Virus record (IMG/VR): IMGVR_UViG_3300030518_000005
Location: 1 to 64,000 of that record
Length of the DNA stretch: 64,000 nt
Direction: 5' to 3' (one strand)
From: a virus
Position 1 is the first letter of the stretch, and every line of letters starts with the position of its first letter. The notes under the pieces were generated by a model, which was not told where the DNA came from, did no database searches, and worked only from the letters and a program-made list of their open reading frames with translations. Positions 31,441-38,974 of this stretch are shown one piece after another. The position numbers and the translations under genes are program-made.

Positions 31441-31837
31441 CGAGATCATCGGTTTCTTCTATGACTTCTGTAAGGAAGTATTCTTAGTTGGTGCTAAGAA
31501 TATGATTGGGCAGAGCATGCGGAAAGAGATTAAGTTTCTTTACCCAGGTACAGCTATTCCCGTTAAGATCCTAGTGAAGGGTCAGAAGACTCAGCACACC
31601 TGGAATCCACAGACACGTCAGTATGTTACTGCGCCCTCTATCTCAGGTATCGCTGAAGCCACATTCCCTGAGAACTCCTCGTTCATGGACACAGACAAGA
31701 TCGTAGAGATGATCGTTGAGAAGCAGCTTCTCGGTGGATCCACTTTGCCTGACTTTGAAGCTCCACCAACTCGCACACCTAAGATGTATAAAGACCTCAT
31801 CAAACAAGTTTTGAAAGGTCCAAAGAAAGATGAATAG
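31355..31837 (+). CDS. Hypothetical protein, paralogue of 30407-30865
   Basis: 160 residues. MYLIQQVTKQPTDEIIGFFY and FLYPGTAIPVKILVKG parallel AYLIQQVTKDSTQEILGYFY and FYKDTAISFRLRIY in the paralogue. The C-terminus is basic (KQVLKGPKKDE). It overlaps the phosphatase gene start by 8 bases. Confidence 0.65.
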   Translation: MNFNEKQLSFRPDTGLMYLIQQVTKQPTDEIIGFFYDFCKEVFLVGAKNMIGQSMRKEIKFLYPGTAIPVKILVKGQKTQHTWNPQTRQYVTAPSISGIAEATFPENSSFMDTDKIVEMIVEKQLLGGSTLPDFEAPPTRTPKMYKDLIKQVLKGPKKDE

Positions 31838-32537
31838 ACTATTCGCTATTGCAGACATCCATGGACGCCTAGATCTCCTGAAGAAACTCTGGAACGATCT
31901 TCTTACTAACCACGCATTAGACCTCACATCGGATAAGGTCATCTTCACTGGTGACTATGTTGACCGAGGACCTGAGTCTTATGGAGTTGTAGCTTTCCTT
32001 AAAGACTTACAAGAGACACATCCAAACAACGTTATCTGCTTGGCGGGCAACCACGAGTGGATCGCCATCATGTACTATGCTAGAGGTAAGAATGCTAGCG
32101 ATACTGACCTGTGGTTTAGGAATGGTGGGATTCAGACTATCGAGTCTTATCAGTACATGGGCTACAGCGACATGATCAACGACCATGTAGTGTGGCTCTC
32201 TAAGCTCCCACTAAAACATGAAGAGCGAAACTACTTTATAAGTCATGCACCAGCACCAGCTGAGTGGGCTCGCAACATCTTAGATAGAGGTCAGCCAGAA
32301 TTTAGCCCAGATGAACTTATGTGGACCTATCACTCAGATGAAAAAGGTGTTGCACGCAACCATGGCAACGGAATCATAGGTGTATCAGGACACATACACC
32401 AACTACGTAAAGGCATTATGGCACCTAGATTCTACGATCATCATTACTATTTGGACTCAGGATGCGGATGCTCACCTAAGGCGCCACTTTGTGCTGTCAA
32501 TTTAGATACAAAAGAAGTTATTTATGCTTGGCCATAA
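31830..32537 (+). CDS. Lambda-type Ser/Thr protein phosphatase
   Basis: 235 residues. All metallophosphatase motifs are present: ADIHGRLD (residues 8-15), GDYVDRGPE (about 41), GNHEWI (about 70) and SGHIHQ (about 185). Two metal ions (Mn or Fe/Zn) are bound by these Asp, His and Asn residues. Members remove phosphate from proteins or dinucleotide polyphosphates; substrate unknown. The 3' end overlaps an endonuclease gene. Confidence 0.88.
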   Translation: MNRLFAIADIHGRLDLLKKLWNDLLTNHALDLTSDKVIFTGDYVDRGPESYGVVAFLKDLQETHPNNVICLAGNHEWIAIMYYARGKNASDTDLWFRNGGIQTIESYQYMGYSDMINDHVVWLSKLPLKHEERNYFISHAPAPAEWARNILDRGQPEFSPDELMWTYHSDEKGVARNHGNGIIGVSGHIHQLRKGIMAPRFYDHHYYLDSGCGCSPKAPLCAVNLDTKEVIYAWP

Positions 32538-32997
32538 AATTTGTAATAAATGCAAGTTAAGCAAACCAAACAACGAATTCTCTAAAAGAGGTAAGAATTC
32601 AAATTTGCTGCAATCTTCATGTAAAATCTGTGTTGCAGCTAGAGTGAGAAAAAACTATAAAGACTATTATTCTGTAAGAGCAAAAGAGTTATATAAGCAG
32701 AATCCGAGAAAAGGAGATAACGCTCGATTCAAGAGATTGTATGGGATCTCTTTATCTCAATATAATGAAATGCTAATAAAGCAAAATTATGTATGCGCTG
32801 TGTGTTTAAGACCAGAGACTTCTACTCATAAAAATGGAACCGTTAAACAATTAGCCGTTGACCATTGCCATAAGACTAATAAAATTAGAGGCTTACTGTG
32901 TGATGCGTGTAATAGGGCAGAAGGTTATCTTAGAAGTGATCCTGAAGTTATTAGACGCCTAGCCGAATATGTTGAGAAGCATAGTGCGGTAGAATAG
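32524..32997 (+). CDS. Endonuclease VII-family homing endonuclease
   Basis: 157 residues. Zinc ribbon CNKCKLSK ... SCKIC, then LYGISLSQYNEMLIKQNYVC, CLRPETS, LAVDHCHKTNKIRGLLC and CNRAEGYLRSD. DHCH holds the catalytic His. It overlaps the end of the phosphatase gene by 14 bases, so insertion has been precise. Fourth copy of the family, with 11878, 16667 and 50742. Confidence 0.87.
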   Translation: MLGHKICNKCKLSKPNNEFSKRGKNSNLLQSSCKICVAARVRKNYKDYYSVRAKELYKQNPRKGDNARFKRLYGISLSQYNEMLIKQNYVCAVCLRPETSTHKNGTVKQLAVDHCHKTNKIRGLLCDACNRAEGYLRSDPEVIRRLAEYVEKHSAVE

Positions 32998-33001
32998 TAT
33001 C

Positions 33002-34192
33002 ATGAGTGAATTCACTGAAGTTCTCGAAAAGAAATGTCCTCGCTGTGGTGGCGCCTCTGCCTCTAAGGGAAACCCTAGTGGCCGCTGCTCAGCTTGCTTA
33101 AAGAAACTTGCCGCTGCTAAGAAGAAGCCAGGTTCTTCACAACGTGCTCAGACTAAAGCTGATGACGCTCTTCGCCGCCAAAAGGGCAAGAACGGTACGG
33201 CTTCTAAGAAGTCATCAGGACTTGGTTCACGTAAGAGCATCGTGAAGCAGATTCAAACTGCTGAGAAGAAGACCGGCGAGAAACTCTCTCCAGATCGTAA
33301 AGATAACAGCAAGGGCTACGCAGCATCTAACACCCGTGCAGTCCCTGAGAAGCTTAACCGTGGTCGTCATCATGTTGACCCTAAGAAGCTTCGCGCCTGG
33401 AAGAAACGCCTCAAGAAGAACGACATCACTGTAGATGAACTCTACACTCTGATGAAGGCGAAGTTCCAAGATGACGCTCAGCTCTCTGACCTCATCAAGT
33501 CCCTATCTCCTCAAGGTCTCTCTGACTTTATTGAGCTGTTTGATCGCGACCAGGAGAGTGAAGACCCAAAGTCTGATGGCTTGGAAAAAGGTGCTATGCG
33601 TCGCCTTGCCCCCAAGCCTGTAAACCCAATCAAGAATGAAGATGACTTTTTTCCTAGAAGTGCTAGTACATTAGAGCATAATCCTCGTACTAATGATCCA
33701 TCAGAGGAAAAGCGAACACAGTTAGCGGCAGTTAAATATTTTAATGGCCAACCAGACGCTAAGAGCCATTTTCAGACACGCACCAACTCTGCTACTGGTA
33801 AGCCAGAGCTTCATTTGAAGCTTCATCGCGGCATGAACTATGATGAAGCGGCCTCTGAAGAAAACTACGGTCCTGACTGGAAAGATTCTCTCTTTGAAGT
33901 TAAAGATGGAAAAGTAGGTCACAAAGGCGAAGGCTGGTGGACTAACGAGGATGCAGCTAAGACGTACGGCGATCTTCACTCTGCATGGGTTCCAGTATCT
34001 CACATTCAGACTATAGGATCTAGACTCCCAGGTCAGAGTAATAATTCAGGCTCAAATAAACAAATGCGCGAACTGGCTTCGCACCACGCAGCACCTGATC
34101 ACATGCATTTTACTGTTAAGCCTGGAATGTATGATTACGCAAACCCAGTTAAGCCTCAAGAAGCACCTAAAATAGAACCAGAAGAGACATAG
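33002..34192 (+). CDS. Zinc-ribbon phage protein of unknown function
   Basis: 396 residues. CPRCGG ... CSACL (residues 12-34) is a zinc ribbon. A long Lys/Ser/Arg-rich region follows (up to about residue 160). The C-terminal domain has LHLKLHRGMNYDEAASEENY and EGWWTNEDAAKTYGDLHSAW, vaguely like an ADP-ribosyltransferase (Arg-Gly in strand 1), but I see no clear STS or ExE motif. It may be a nucleic-acid-associated or virion protein. Confidence 0.6.
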   Translation: MSEFTEVLEKKCPRCGGASASKGNPSGRCSACLKKLAAAKKKPGSSQRAQTKADDALRRQKGKNGTASKKSSGLGSRKSIVKQIQTAEKKTGEKLSPDRKDNSKGYAASNTRAVPEKLNRGRHHVDPKKLRAWKKRLKKNDITVDELYTLMKAKFQDDAQLSDLIKSLSPQGLSDFIELFDRDQESEDPKSDGLEKGAMRRLAPKPVNPIKNEDDFFPRSASTLEHNPRTNDPSEEKRTQLAAVKYFNGQPDAKSHFQTRTNSATGKPELHLKLHRGMNYDEAASEENYGPDWKDSLFEVKDGKVGHKGEGWWTNEDAAKTYGDLHSAWVPVSHIQTIGSRLPGQSNNSGSNKQMRELASHHAAPDHMHFTVKPGMYDYANPVKPQEAPKIEPEET

Positions 34193-34195
34193 AAT

Positions 34196-34212
34196 AATCT
34201 GATTGTAGAATG
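34196..34212 (+). promoter_or_regulatory. Promoter with TAATCTGAT upstream element
   Basis: TAATCTGATTGTAGAAT, matching TAATCTGATCGTATAAT at 15781-15797 in 15 of 17 positions, and placed 34-37 bases before the ATG at 34233. Confidence 0.45.
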
Positions 34213-34232
34213 CCTTCAACAGGAGGCATTCA

Positions 34233-34775
34233 ATGGAATTAGTACTTATTTTGGCCGGTGCATTCGGCTTTATTTCGATCGTCGCTTACTTCAAAGAACG
34301 TGCAGTTAAGATTCAGAATGCTCGCGAAGCAGAATTTCAAGCTCAGCAGCAAGCTCAGCAGCAAGCTCAGCAGCCTTTAACGACTCCTGTACTTCCAGTC
34401 GGCGCAGACGTATATCAGATCCGTAAAGACGCATCAGTCAATAACGCAAACAACCAACAAGAACTTCACGACCACGATAGTGGTGGAAGCTTCGCTACAT
34501 CAGCTGTTATCGGTGCTCTTACCGGTTCTCCTGTAGCAGGCGGACTTATCGGTGGAGACTTTTTAGGCGCTCTTGTAGGTTCTGAGCTTGCTGAGTCAAG
34601 CCACACAGAACACAACATCGACCCTACTCCAGATACAACTGATTCAAACGACAGCGACGATTCATCGGATGATAGCTCTGACGACAGCTCTTCTAGCGAT
34701 GATTCATCTTCATCAGACGATAGTTCGAGCTATGACAGTGGATCGTCTGACTCTTCTGGTGGGAGTGACTGGTAA
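34233..34775 (+). CDS. Membrane protein with Ser/Asp-rich tail
   Basis: 180 residues. An N-terminal membrane helix (LVLILAGAFGFISIVAYF), a QAQQ repeat, a Gly/Ala-rich hydrophobic centre (AVIGALTGSPVAGGLIGGDF) and a C-terminal tail of about 45 residues made almost only of Ser, Asp and Gly. The tail's DNA is repetitive. AGGAGG precedes the ATG. Similar Ser/Asp tails occur in phage membrane proteins of unknown role. Confidence 0.65.
   Translation: MELVLILAGAFGFISIVAYFKERAVKIQNAREAEFQAQQQAQQQAQQPLTTPVLPVGADVYQIRKDASVNNANNQQELHDHDSGGSFATSAVIGALTGSPVAGGLIGGDFLGALVGSELAESSHTEHNIDPTPDTTDSNDSDDSSDDSSDDSSSSDDSSSSDDSSSYDSGSSDSSGGSDW
34338..34373 (+). repeat. Tandem 12-base repeat inside a coding region
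   Basis: Three exact copies of CAAGCTCAGCAG in a row, encoding the repeated Gln-Ala-Gln-Gln of the membrane protein. Such repeats change copy number by slippage. Confidence 0.85.
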
Positions 34776-35113
34776 TGTTAACCCTAATCATCCTCGGATT
34801 CGTACTGTTTATCGTAGGTGTCGCAGTAACGATGTTTCACGACGCCTTGAAGGTAGCAAAACAGAAACAGGCTGATCAGCGTGCGGCATTGAGAAACTCA
34901 CGTCCGCCTAAGTCTGTACCAGCTCCTCCGCAAACGGCTCGTCAGAAGGCTCAGTCTCTTGCTGAGTTATTCGAACAGTCGAAAACGACCACTAAAACTA
35001 CAACAAAGAAAGCTAATTCAAAAGCAACCTTTAAAATCGACGCTAATGATGCAGTCGATATGTCCCTTGAAGATCTGATCAAGCAGGTCGAGAGTATGAA
35101 GAAGAACAGATGA
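34775..35113 (+). CDS. Single-span membrane protein
   Basis: 112 residues. An N-terminal membrane segment (LTLIILGFVLFIVGVAVTMF), a basic linker, a Thr/Lys run and a C-terminal helix (NDAVDMSLEDLIKQVESMKK). One base overlap with the preceding membrane protein, so the two are probably made together. Confidence 0.6.
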   Translation: MLTLIILGFVLFIVGVAVTMFHDALKVAKQKQADQRAALRNSRPPKSVPAPPQTARQKAQSLAELFEQSKTTTKTTTKKANSKATFKIDANDAVDMSLEDLIKQVESMKKNR

Positions 35114-35529
35114 AAGTAATCAGAGCTACACGATCAGTATTCTTTGACGTTGACGACACACTAGTGATCTGGGACTGGAAAGCAGTAAACCCAAGCGGTG
35201 TCGGTCTTATATCAATAGTCAACCCTGATGGCGCCTGCTCTGAGCTCGTTCTTCCTCACCTTAGACACATAGAGTTGATGAGACGGTTTAAAGCCCGCGG
35301 ACATACGGTTGTAGTCTGGAGTCAGGGTGGACACGAGTGGGCTGAGTCTGTAGTTAAGACGCTCGGCATTGAGAATCTGGTTGATCTAGTTATGGATAAG
35401 CCTAATTGGTATGTTGACGACTTACATGCAACGGCCTGGATGAAAGCTCCTATCTTTCTAGACATCAATGATCCTGCTAAAGATAGCAGATGGGGTATTC
35501 CAAGTGATATCAAACCTGAAGGTAAGTGA
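35110..35529 (+). CDS. HAD-like phosphatase
   Basis: 139 residues. Motif I SVFFDVDDTLVIWD (nucleophile Asp about residue 13), motif II WSQGGHEW, a Lys in DKPNWYVDDLH and a final Asp pair in FLDIND. This is the minimal HAD fold, of phage deoxynucleotidase or polynucleotide-3'-phosphatase type. A small cap means large substrates are possible. Substrate unknown. Confidence 0.75.
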   Translation: MKVIRATRSVFFDVDDTLVIWDWKAVNPSGVGLISIVNPDGACSELVLPHLRHIELMRRFKARGHTVVVWSQGGHEWAESVVKTLGIENLVDLVMDKPNWYVDDLHATAWMKAPIFLDINDPAKDSRWGIPSDIKPEGK

Positions 35530-35545
35530 CGGAGATTTCTTAGTG

Positions 35546-35749
35546 ATGACGCTTACTGCACCAGAAGGCGGAGCAGTAAGTCAAAGCTATATAGAGAACA
35601 TGCGCCGTAAATTAGAAATATGGCTTAAGACTAAGGGTTTACAAAATGTCGAGATCATGATTACTTCTGGTGTTGATATAAACATTACGAAGATGACAGT
35701 AAACGACGTGTTTGAAGAAACCGTATTAAAAGGAGATAACAATGGATAA
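35546..35749 (+). CDS. Hypothetical protein with FEETVLK C-terminus
   Basis: 67 residues from ATG at 35546 (GGAG upstream; GTG at 35543 also possible). The C-terminal NDVFEETVLKGDNNG matches the ends of the proteins at 21267, 45874 and 47748. A longer frame opening at 35468 lies over the HAD gene and is unlikely. Confidence 0.5.
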   Translation: MTLTAPEGGAVSQSYIENMRRKLEIWLKTKGLQNVEIMITSGVDINITKMTVNDVFEETVLKGDNNG

Positions 35750-35948
35750 GTTAATAGCTGCAATGTTCGCGATTCTTGGTATCATGGTGGTATTCACCCT
35801 TATCAGCCTCATCATGATTAAGATTGGCTGGGCACTATTTATGGTTCCAGTGTTTCACCTTGCAGACCTTAGCTGGTTGGAAGCATTTGGGTTTGCATTG
35901 TTAGCTTCTGCATTTAGGGGCACTGGTTCTGTAAGTAAGAAGGATTAA
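35742..35948 (+). CDS. Small membrane protein
   Basis: 68 residues with AGGAGA upstream. Two hydrophobic segments (AMFAILGIMVVFTLISLIMI; WALFMVPVFHLADLSWLEAF). It overlaps the previous stop by 8 bases. Confidence 0.6.
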   Translation: MDKLIAAMFAILGIMVVFTLISLIMIKIGWALFMVPVFHLADLSWLEAFGFALLASAFRGTGSVSKKD

Positions 35949-36239
35949 ATGAAAACAGTTCAAGAAGTACAAGCGATGCTTGACGAGAGTGTAAATACTC
36001 TACTTGGTCAACATCGTGGTCGTGTTGAGATCACAGAGATAAATCGTGGCGACAATGCTGAACATTACTTCGTTATCGCTTATGTAAAGATGATCGGCGG
36101 ATGTCGAGGTTGTGCTGGCGCTAAGTACACGCTCAACATGCTGGTGAAGAACCACATCATGAACTTTGATCCATCTATCAATCATGTGGTTGATATCACG
36201 GATCACACAGATAAGACGAACGCTTACTATAAGGAATAA
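35949..36239 (+). CDS. NifU-like iron-sulfur scaffold domain protein
   Basis: 96 residues. KMIGGCRGCAGAKYTLNMLV (about residues 48-67) matches the CxxC core of the NifU/NfuA C-terminal domain, where a [4Fe-4S] cluster is bound between two subunits; HRGRVEITEINRGD before it and VVDITDHT after it fit the same fold. Length equals the isolated domain. In a phage it might supply clusters to a phage or host enzyme. Next to peptidyl-tRNA hydrolase. Confidence 0.7.
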   Translation: MKTVQEVQAMLDESVNTLLGQHRGRVEITEINRGDNAEHYFVIAYVKMIGGCRGCAGAKYTLNMLVKNHIMNFDPSINHVVDITDHTDKTNAYYKE

Positions 36240-36240
36240 T

Positions 36241-36672
36241 ATGTCGGCACCAAAGCAGGTCATCATCTTACGTAAAGATCTAAACATGCGCAAGGGCAAG
36301 ATGGTTGCTCAAGGTGCTCATGCATCAATGGCAGTTATTGTTAATCTTTTGGAGTCGCGTTCTATTCCTAGTGATCCAGATACAGATTTCGCAGATGAGG
36401 GTGGCTTATTCCTAAGTGCAGATACTCTTGGTTTCAAGCGCATTCAAGAGTGGCTTGACGGCAAGTTCACAAAGATCTGCGTATCAGTAGATTCTGAAGA
36501 AGAGCTTCGCGACATCTTTAATAAGGCGCAAGCTGCTGGGATTCTCTGCTCTCTAATTCAAGATGCAGGACTTACAGAGTTCGATGGTGTTCCAACATAT
36601 ACTGCTGTAGCTATTGGACCTGACTATCCCGAAGTCATCGATCCTCTTACAAAACACTTAAAGTTGTTATGA
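36241..36672 (+). CDS. pth2: Peptidyl-tRNA hydrolase 2
   Basis: 143 residues from ATG at 36241 with AGGAA upstream. VIILRKDLNMRKGKMVAQGA at the N-terminus, KICVSVDSEEEL in the middle and SLIQDAGLTEF ... TAVAIGPD at the end are the archaeal/eukaryotic type PTH2 pattern (Lys, Gln-Gly-Ala-His-Ala, Asp-Ala-Gly-x-Thr). It frees stalled peptides from tRNA. With the tRNAs, RNase P RNA and deformylase it belongs to the translation-support set. Confidence 0.86.
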   Translation: MSAPKQVIILRKDLNMRKGKMVAQGAHASMAVIVNLLESRSIPSDPDTDFADEGGLFLSADTLGFKRIQEWLDGKFTKICVSVDSEEELRDIFNKAQAAGILCSLIQDAGLTEFDGVPTYTAVAIGPDYPEVIDPLTKHLKLL

Positions 36673-36836
36673 GCTTCGGTCCTCGTAATGACGACGCGTT
36701 TCGTGATTTCTTTATGAAGAAACAACTGTTACATTTCTTAATGCGGTCTGGATTCTTAAAGGGTGACACTGCTTGGCGGACACTCAAAGCAATCAATCGC
36801 GCTAATCCTGAATTGAGAGCAAGACAGAAATACTAG
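36669..36836 (+). CDS. LLxxLxxLkV-motif small protein
   Basis: 55 residues overlapping the previous stop. KKQLLHFLMRSGFLKGDTAW is the shared motif in a slightly diverged form, followed by a basic helix (RTLKAINRANPELRARQKY). Function unknown. Confidence 0.55.
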   Translation: MSFGPRNDDAFRDFFMKKQLLHFLMRSGFLKGDTAWRTLKAINRANPELRARQKY

Positions 36837-36844
36837 GGAGTTTT

Positions 36845-37312
36845 ATGAACATCTTTGTTGTAAGTGAAGACACAATGGAATGTGCAAAAGCACTTGACGA
36901 TCTACGTCTCAACAAGATGATTATCGAGACCGCACAGTTGCTTAGCACAGCGATGCGTGTTCAAGGATACACTGGAAATGATATCTATAAGTCTACGCAT
37001 GTAAATCATCCTTGCGCTGTGTGGGTTCGCGAGTCTAGTGAGAATTATCGATGGACACTTCTCTACATGTCTGATCTCGTAGAGGAACGTCATAATCGTA
37101 CTGGCAAAGGACATAAATCATACGACATCTTCAACACTCTCTGTGGTGGTACAAAGCTCATGCCTCCAGGTCAAATTACCCCGTTTGCAAACTGCAGTAC
37201 CTACAAAAACACAGGTATATTCGATGCTTATAAGCTAACTCTTCGAGACAAGTGGAACCACGACAAGCGTCCTCCCAAGTGGACTAACCGGCAGAAACCG
37301 AGCTGGGCATGA
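36845..37312 (+). CDS. Conserved phage protein (NHPC family)
   Basis: 155 residues. ALDDLRLNKMIIETAQLLST, STHVNHPCAVWVRESSENYR and KGHKS are the conserved blocks of a protein family widespread in tailed phages and of unknown function. His, Asn and Cys residues in NHPC look catalytic or metal-binding. The C-terminal KRPPKWTNRQKPSW is also family-typical. Length normal. Confidence 0.72.
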   Translation: MNIFVVSEDTMECAKALDDLRLNKMIIETAQLLSTAMRVQGYTGNDIYKSTHVNHPCAVWVRESSENYRWTLLYMSDLVEERHNRTGKGHKSYDIFNTLCGGTKLMPPGQITPFANCSTYKNTGIFDAYKLTLRDKWNHDKRPPKWTNRQKPSWA

Positions 37313-37485
37313 GGGGTGGAATAGTTAACTCTCAAAAAATTATTGCCTATAAAGCCCTCATGTACACACTGTTCAAACTCAAGGTTATATCCTGGGATGA
37401 CTTTGTGACCTATTGCGACATTACCGTCCATATAAATCCACTAATAAGCGCAAACAAATTATTTGTTGATAAATTCACTTCTTAA
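37309..37485 (+). CDS. LLxxLxxLkV-motif small protein
   Basis: 58 residues overlapping the previous TGA. KALMYTLFKLKVISWDDFVT is a strong copy of the shared motif. It is the last gene before the tRNA island; 37486-37657 holds no gene, only a TATAAT just before the first tRNA. Confidence 0.55.
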   Translation: MRGGIVNSQKIIAYKALMYTLFKLKVISWDDFVTYCDITVHINPLISANKLFVDKFTS

Positions 37486-37647
37486 TCTAAATCTTGTGGT
37501 ATGCTAGACCTTATGAAAGCATTCGCTCATACATCATATTTGAGATCAAATTTATCGCGTTCTGCGATTAATGATTTTTCGTATTTTAGTTGCTTTAATA
37601 GCTAAACTAATACGTAAGTCCGCGAGACGTTAAATCCAAACATTCAT

Positions 37648-37653
37648 TATAAT
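37648..37653 (+). promoter_or_regulatory. -10 box of the tRNA island
   Basis: TATAAT four bases before the first base of tRNA-Asn. Transcription would start inside or at the tRNA 5' end, so the placement is slightly tight. Confidence 0.35.
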
Positions 37654-37657
37654 TCAT

Positions 37658-37733
37658 TGACGTGTAGCTCAGTTGGTAGAGCAAACCGCTGTTAACGGTT
37701 AGGTCACAGGTTCGAACCCTGTCTCGTCAGCCA
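37658..37733 (+). tRNA. tRNA-Asn (GUU)
   Basis: Full cloverleaf with encoded CCA. Acceptor TGACGTG/TGTCTCGTCA region, D arm AGCTC/GAGC, anticodon stem AACCG/CGGTT around CTGTTAA, T arm ACAGG-TTCGAAC-CCTGT. Reads AAC and AAU. Confidence 0.95.
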
Positions 37734-37734
37734 T

Positions 37735-37810
37735 CCCATTTAAGCCAATCTAGTGAAAGTGTCGCTCTGAAGAAGCGAAGAGGTCCGGGCGGAACGGACA
37801 GGTGGGACCA
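37735..37810 (+). tRNA. Aberrant tRNA-Phe-like (GAA)
   Basis: One base after tRNA-Asn. Acceptor CCCATTT pairs with AGGTGGG (two G:U), then discriminator A and encoded CCA. Anticodon stem TCGCT/AGCGA encloses CTGAAGA (GAA). T stem GTCCG/CGGAC is perfect, but its loop is GGCGGAA rather than TTCRANY, and no D stem can be drawn in 37742-37761. It is a tRNA by architecture, but the usual D-loop/T-loop contact is missing. Confidence 0.65.
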
Positions 37811-37813
37811 AAC

Positions 37814-37841
37814 TTTACTTAGGGGATTCTGAAACTAAAAT
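37814..37841 (+). promoter_or_regulatory. Putative promoter of the RNase P RNA
   Basis: TTTACT (37814-37819), a 16-base spacer, and TAAAAT (37836-37841). Transcription would start at about 37847-37848, exactly where the P1 helix begins. Confidence 0.55.
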
Positions 37842-37846
37842 TTTAT

Positions 37847-38159
37847 GATCTAAAGAGGAGCGACAGGTTATCGCTCGACCAATGCAATGTTGGAGAGAAG
37901 AACGTCGGAGCTACATAGAGTAACATAGTGGTTAACGGCCACCTACCGTAAGGTAAGTCACGGCATCAGAGACGAGTCGTTGGGTAAATCTAACGGGTGA
38001 AACGGGCGACAGGGTATGTGTAGCAACTATAAATAGGACTGCGATGAGGCTACTCGCTTAGCAGTCGGGTTATGGGCAAAGAATGTTATGGCAACATAAC
38101 ATCAAGACAGATGATAACACAAAGATAGAACTCCGCGTATAGTCGCTCCTCTTTAGATC
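37847..38159 (+). ncRNA. rnpB: RNase P RNA (phage-encoded)
   Basis: 313 nucleotides closed by a perfect 18-base-pair P1 (37847-37864 with 38142-38159). P4 can be drawn as ACG-U-CGGAG (37902-37910) with CTCCG-CGT (38131-38138), keeping the universal bulged U. Around it GTCGGAGCTACATAG resembles CR-I, and AGATAGAACTCCGCGTATA resembles CR-V. CAGAGACGA (CR-II), GGGTGAAA (CR-III), AGCAACTATAAATAGG (CR-IV) and AGATGATAAC near 38109 all occur in the right order. A 7-bp stem with a GCAA tetraloop (38084-38101) matches P18. RNase P RNA matures tRNA 5' ends; the gene lies within the tRNA array. No rnpA is visible in the window, so the host protein is probably used. Confidence 0.88.
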
Positions 38160-38174
38160 GCTTTATGGGAATTT

Positions 38175-38702
38175 ATGAAGAAGTGTAGTATTGAAGGCTG
38201 TGAGAGAAAACATAAGGGTAAAGGGTTTTGTCAAAACCATTATATTAAGTGGAAGTATGACTCAGATCCTGTTTATAGACAAAAGAGAATTTTGAGTTCA
38301 GCCAAACGCAAAACTGAATCTTTAAAAGATCCGAATGTTAAAGCTAGACATAATGCTCAAAATCTAAAAAACATGAAAAAGCGTTATAACAATAACGAAG
38401 AATATAGAGCAGCAGAGCAAGAAAGAACTAAACTCTTCAGAAGAGAGAAATACAGAACCAACGAAGAATTTAGACAGAAAGAGTCCATCGATGCTACACA
38501 GAGAAGAAAGTTGATTAAGTTGCAAACTCCAAAATGGGTCAATATGGACGACATTAAGCAGATTTATAAAGATCGTCCTGAAGGGCACCATGTGGACCAT
38601 ATAGTCCCATTACAGGGTGATAACGTAAGTGGACTACATGTGCCCTGGAATTTACAACATTTACCTAGGGAAGAGAACTTAAAGAAGTCGAATAAATTTT
38701 AA
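38175..38702 (+). CDS. HNH homing endonuclease
   Basis: 175 residues. An N-terminal zinc module ([20 protein letters not shown]), a long basic helical linker (about 30-120) and a C-terminal HNH part with [20 protein letters not shown] and [15 protein letters not shown]. It begins 16 bases after the RNase P RNA and ends two bases before tRNA-Ser, so it looks inserted between two RNA genes. GGGA lies before the ATG. Confidence 0.85.
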   Translation: MKKCSIEGCERKHKGKGFCQNHYIKWKYDSDPVYRQKRILSSAKRKTESLKDPNVKARHNAQNLKNMKKRYNNNEEYRAAEQERTKLFRREKYRTNEEFRQKESIDATQRRKLIKLQTPKWVNMDDIKQIYKDRPEGHHVDHIVPLQGDNVSGLHVPWNLQHLPREENLKKSNKF

Positions 38703-38703
38703 C

Positions 38704-38799
38704 GGAAGGTTGGCAGAGATAGATTATTGCGCCAGGCTTGAACCCTGGTAAACCCACTAACACTGGGTTTCATCCGTGCGAATCGGATACCTTCCTCCA
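38704..38799 (+). tRNA. tRNA-Ser (UGA)
   Basis: Class II cloverleaf with long variable arm and encoded CCA. Acceptor GGAAGGT/ACCTTCC, anticodon stem CCAGG/CCTGG around CTTGAAC. Reads UCA. Confidence 0.92.
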
Positions 38800-38800
38800 A

Positions 38801-38889
38801 GAGTGATGTCCCCGCAAGCTGTCTGTAAAACAGTTGTCATAAAACATGTGGGAAGGCGACGAATGGTGCGATTCCTTCATCACTCACCA
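38801..38889 (+). tRNA. tRNA-Tyr (GUA)
   Basis: Class II cloverleaf. Acceptor GAGTGAT/ATCACTC, discriminator A, CCA encoded. The anticodon loop CTGTAAA reads UAC and UAU. One base after tRNA-Ser. Confidence 0.9.
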
Positions 38890-38890
38890 T

Positions 38891-38967
38891 GCTTGACTAC
38901 CCCAACTGGCAGAGGCAGCAGACTTAAACCCTGCACAGTGTGAGTTCAAGTCTCACCTCGAGTACCA
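38891..38967 (+). tRNA. tRNA-Leu-like (UAA), class I variable loop
   Basis: Acceptor GCTTGAC/CTCGAGT (two G:U, one C:C), CCA encoded, T arm GTGAG-TTCAAGT-CTCAC. The anticodon loop CTTAAAC gives UAA, a leucine anticodon, but the variable loop is only five bases, while tRNA-Leu normally has a long arm. Amino-acid identity is therefore uncertain. Confidence 0.8.
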
Positions 38968-38974
38968 GTTTTAT

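Noticed and set aside
37847-38159. Group I intron, suggested by the flanking inverted repeat and the HNH gene after it
   Set aside because: No P7/P3 core, and the conserved blocks match RNase P RNA; the HNH gene lies outside the helix.
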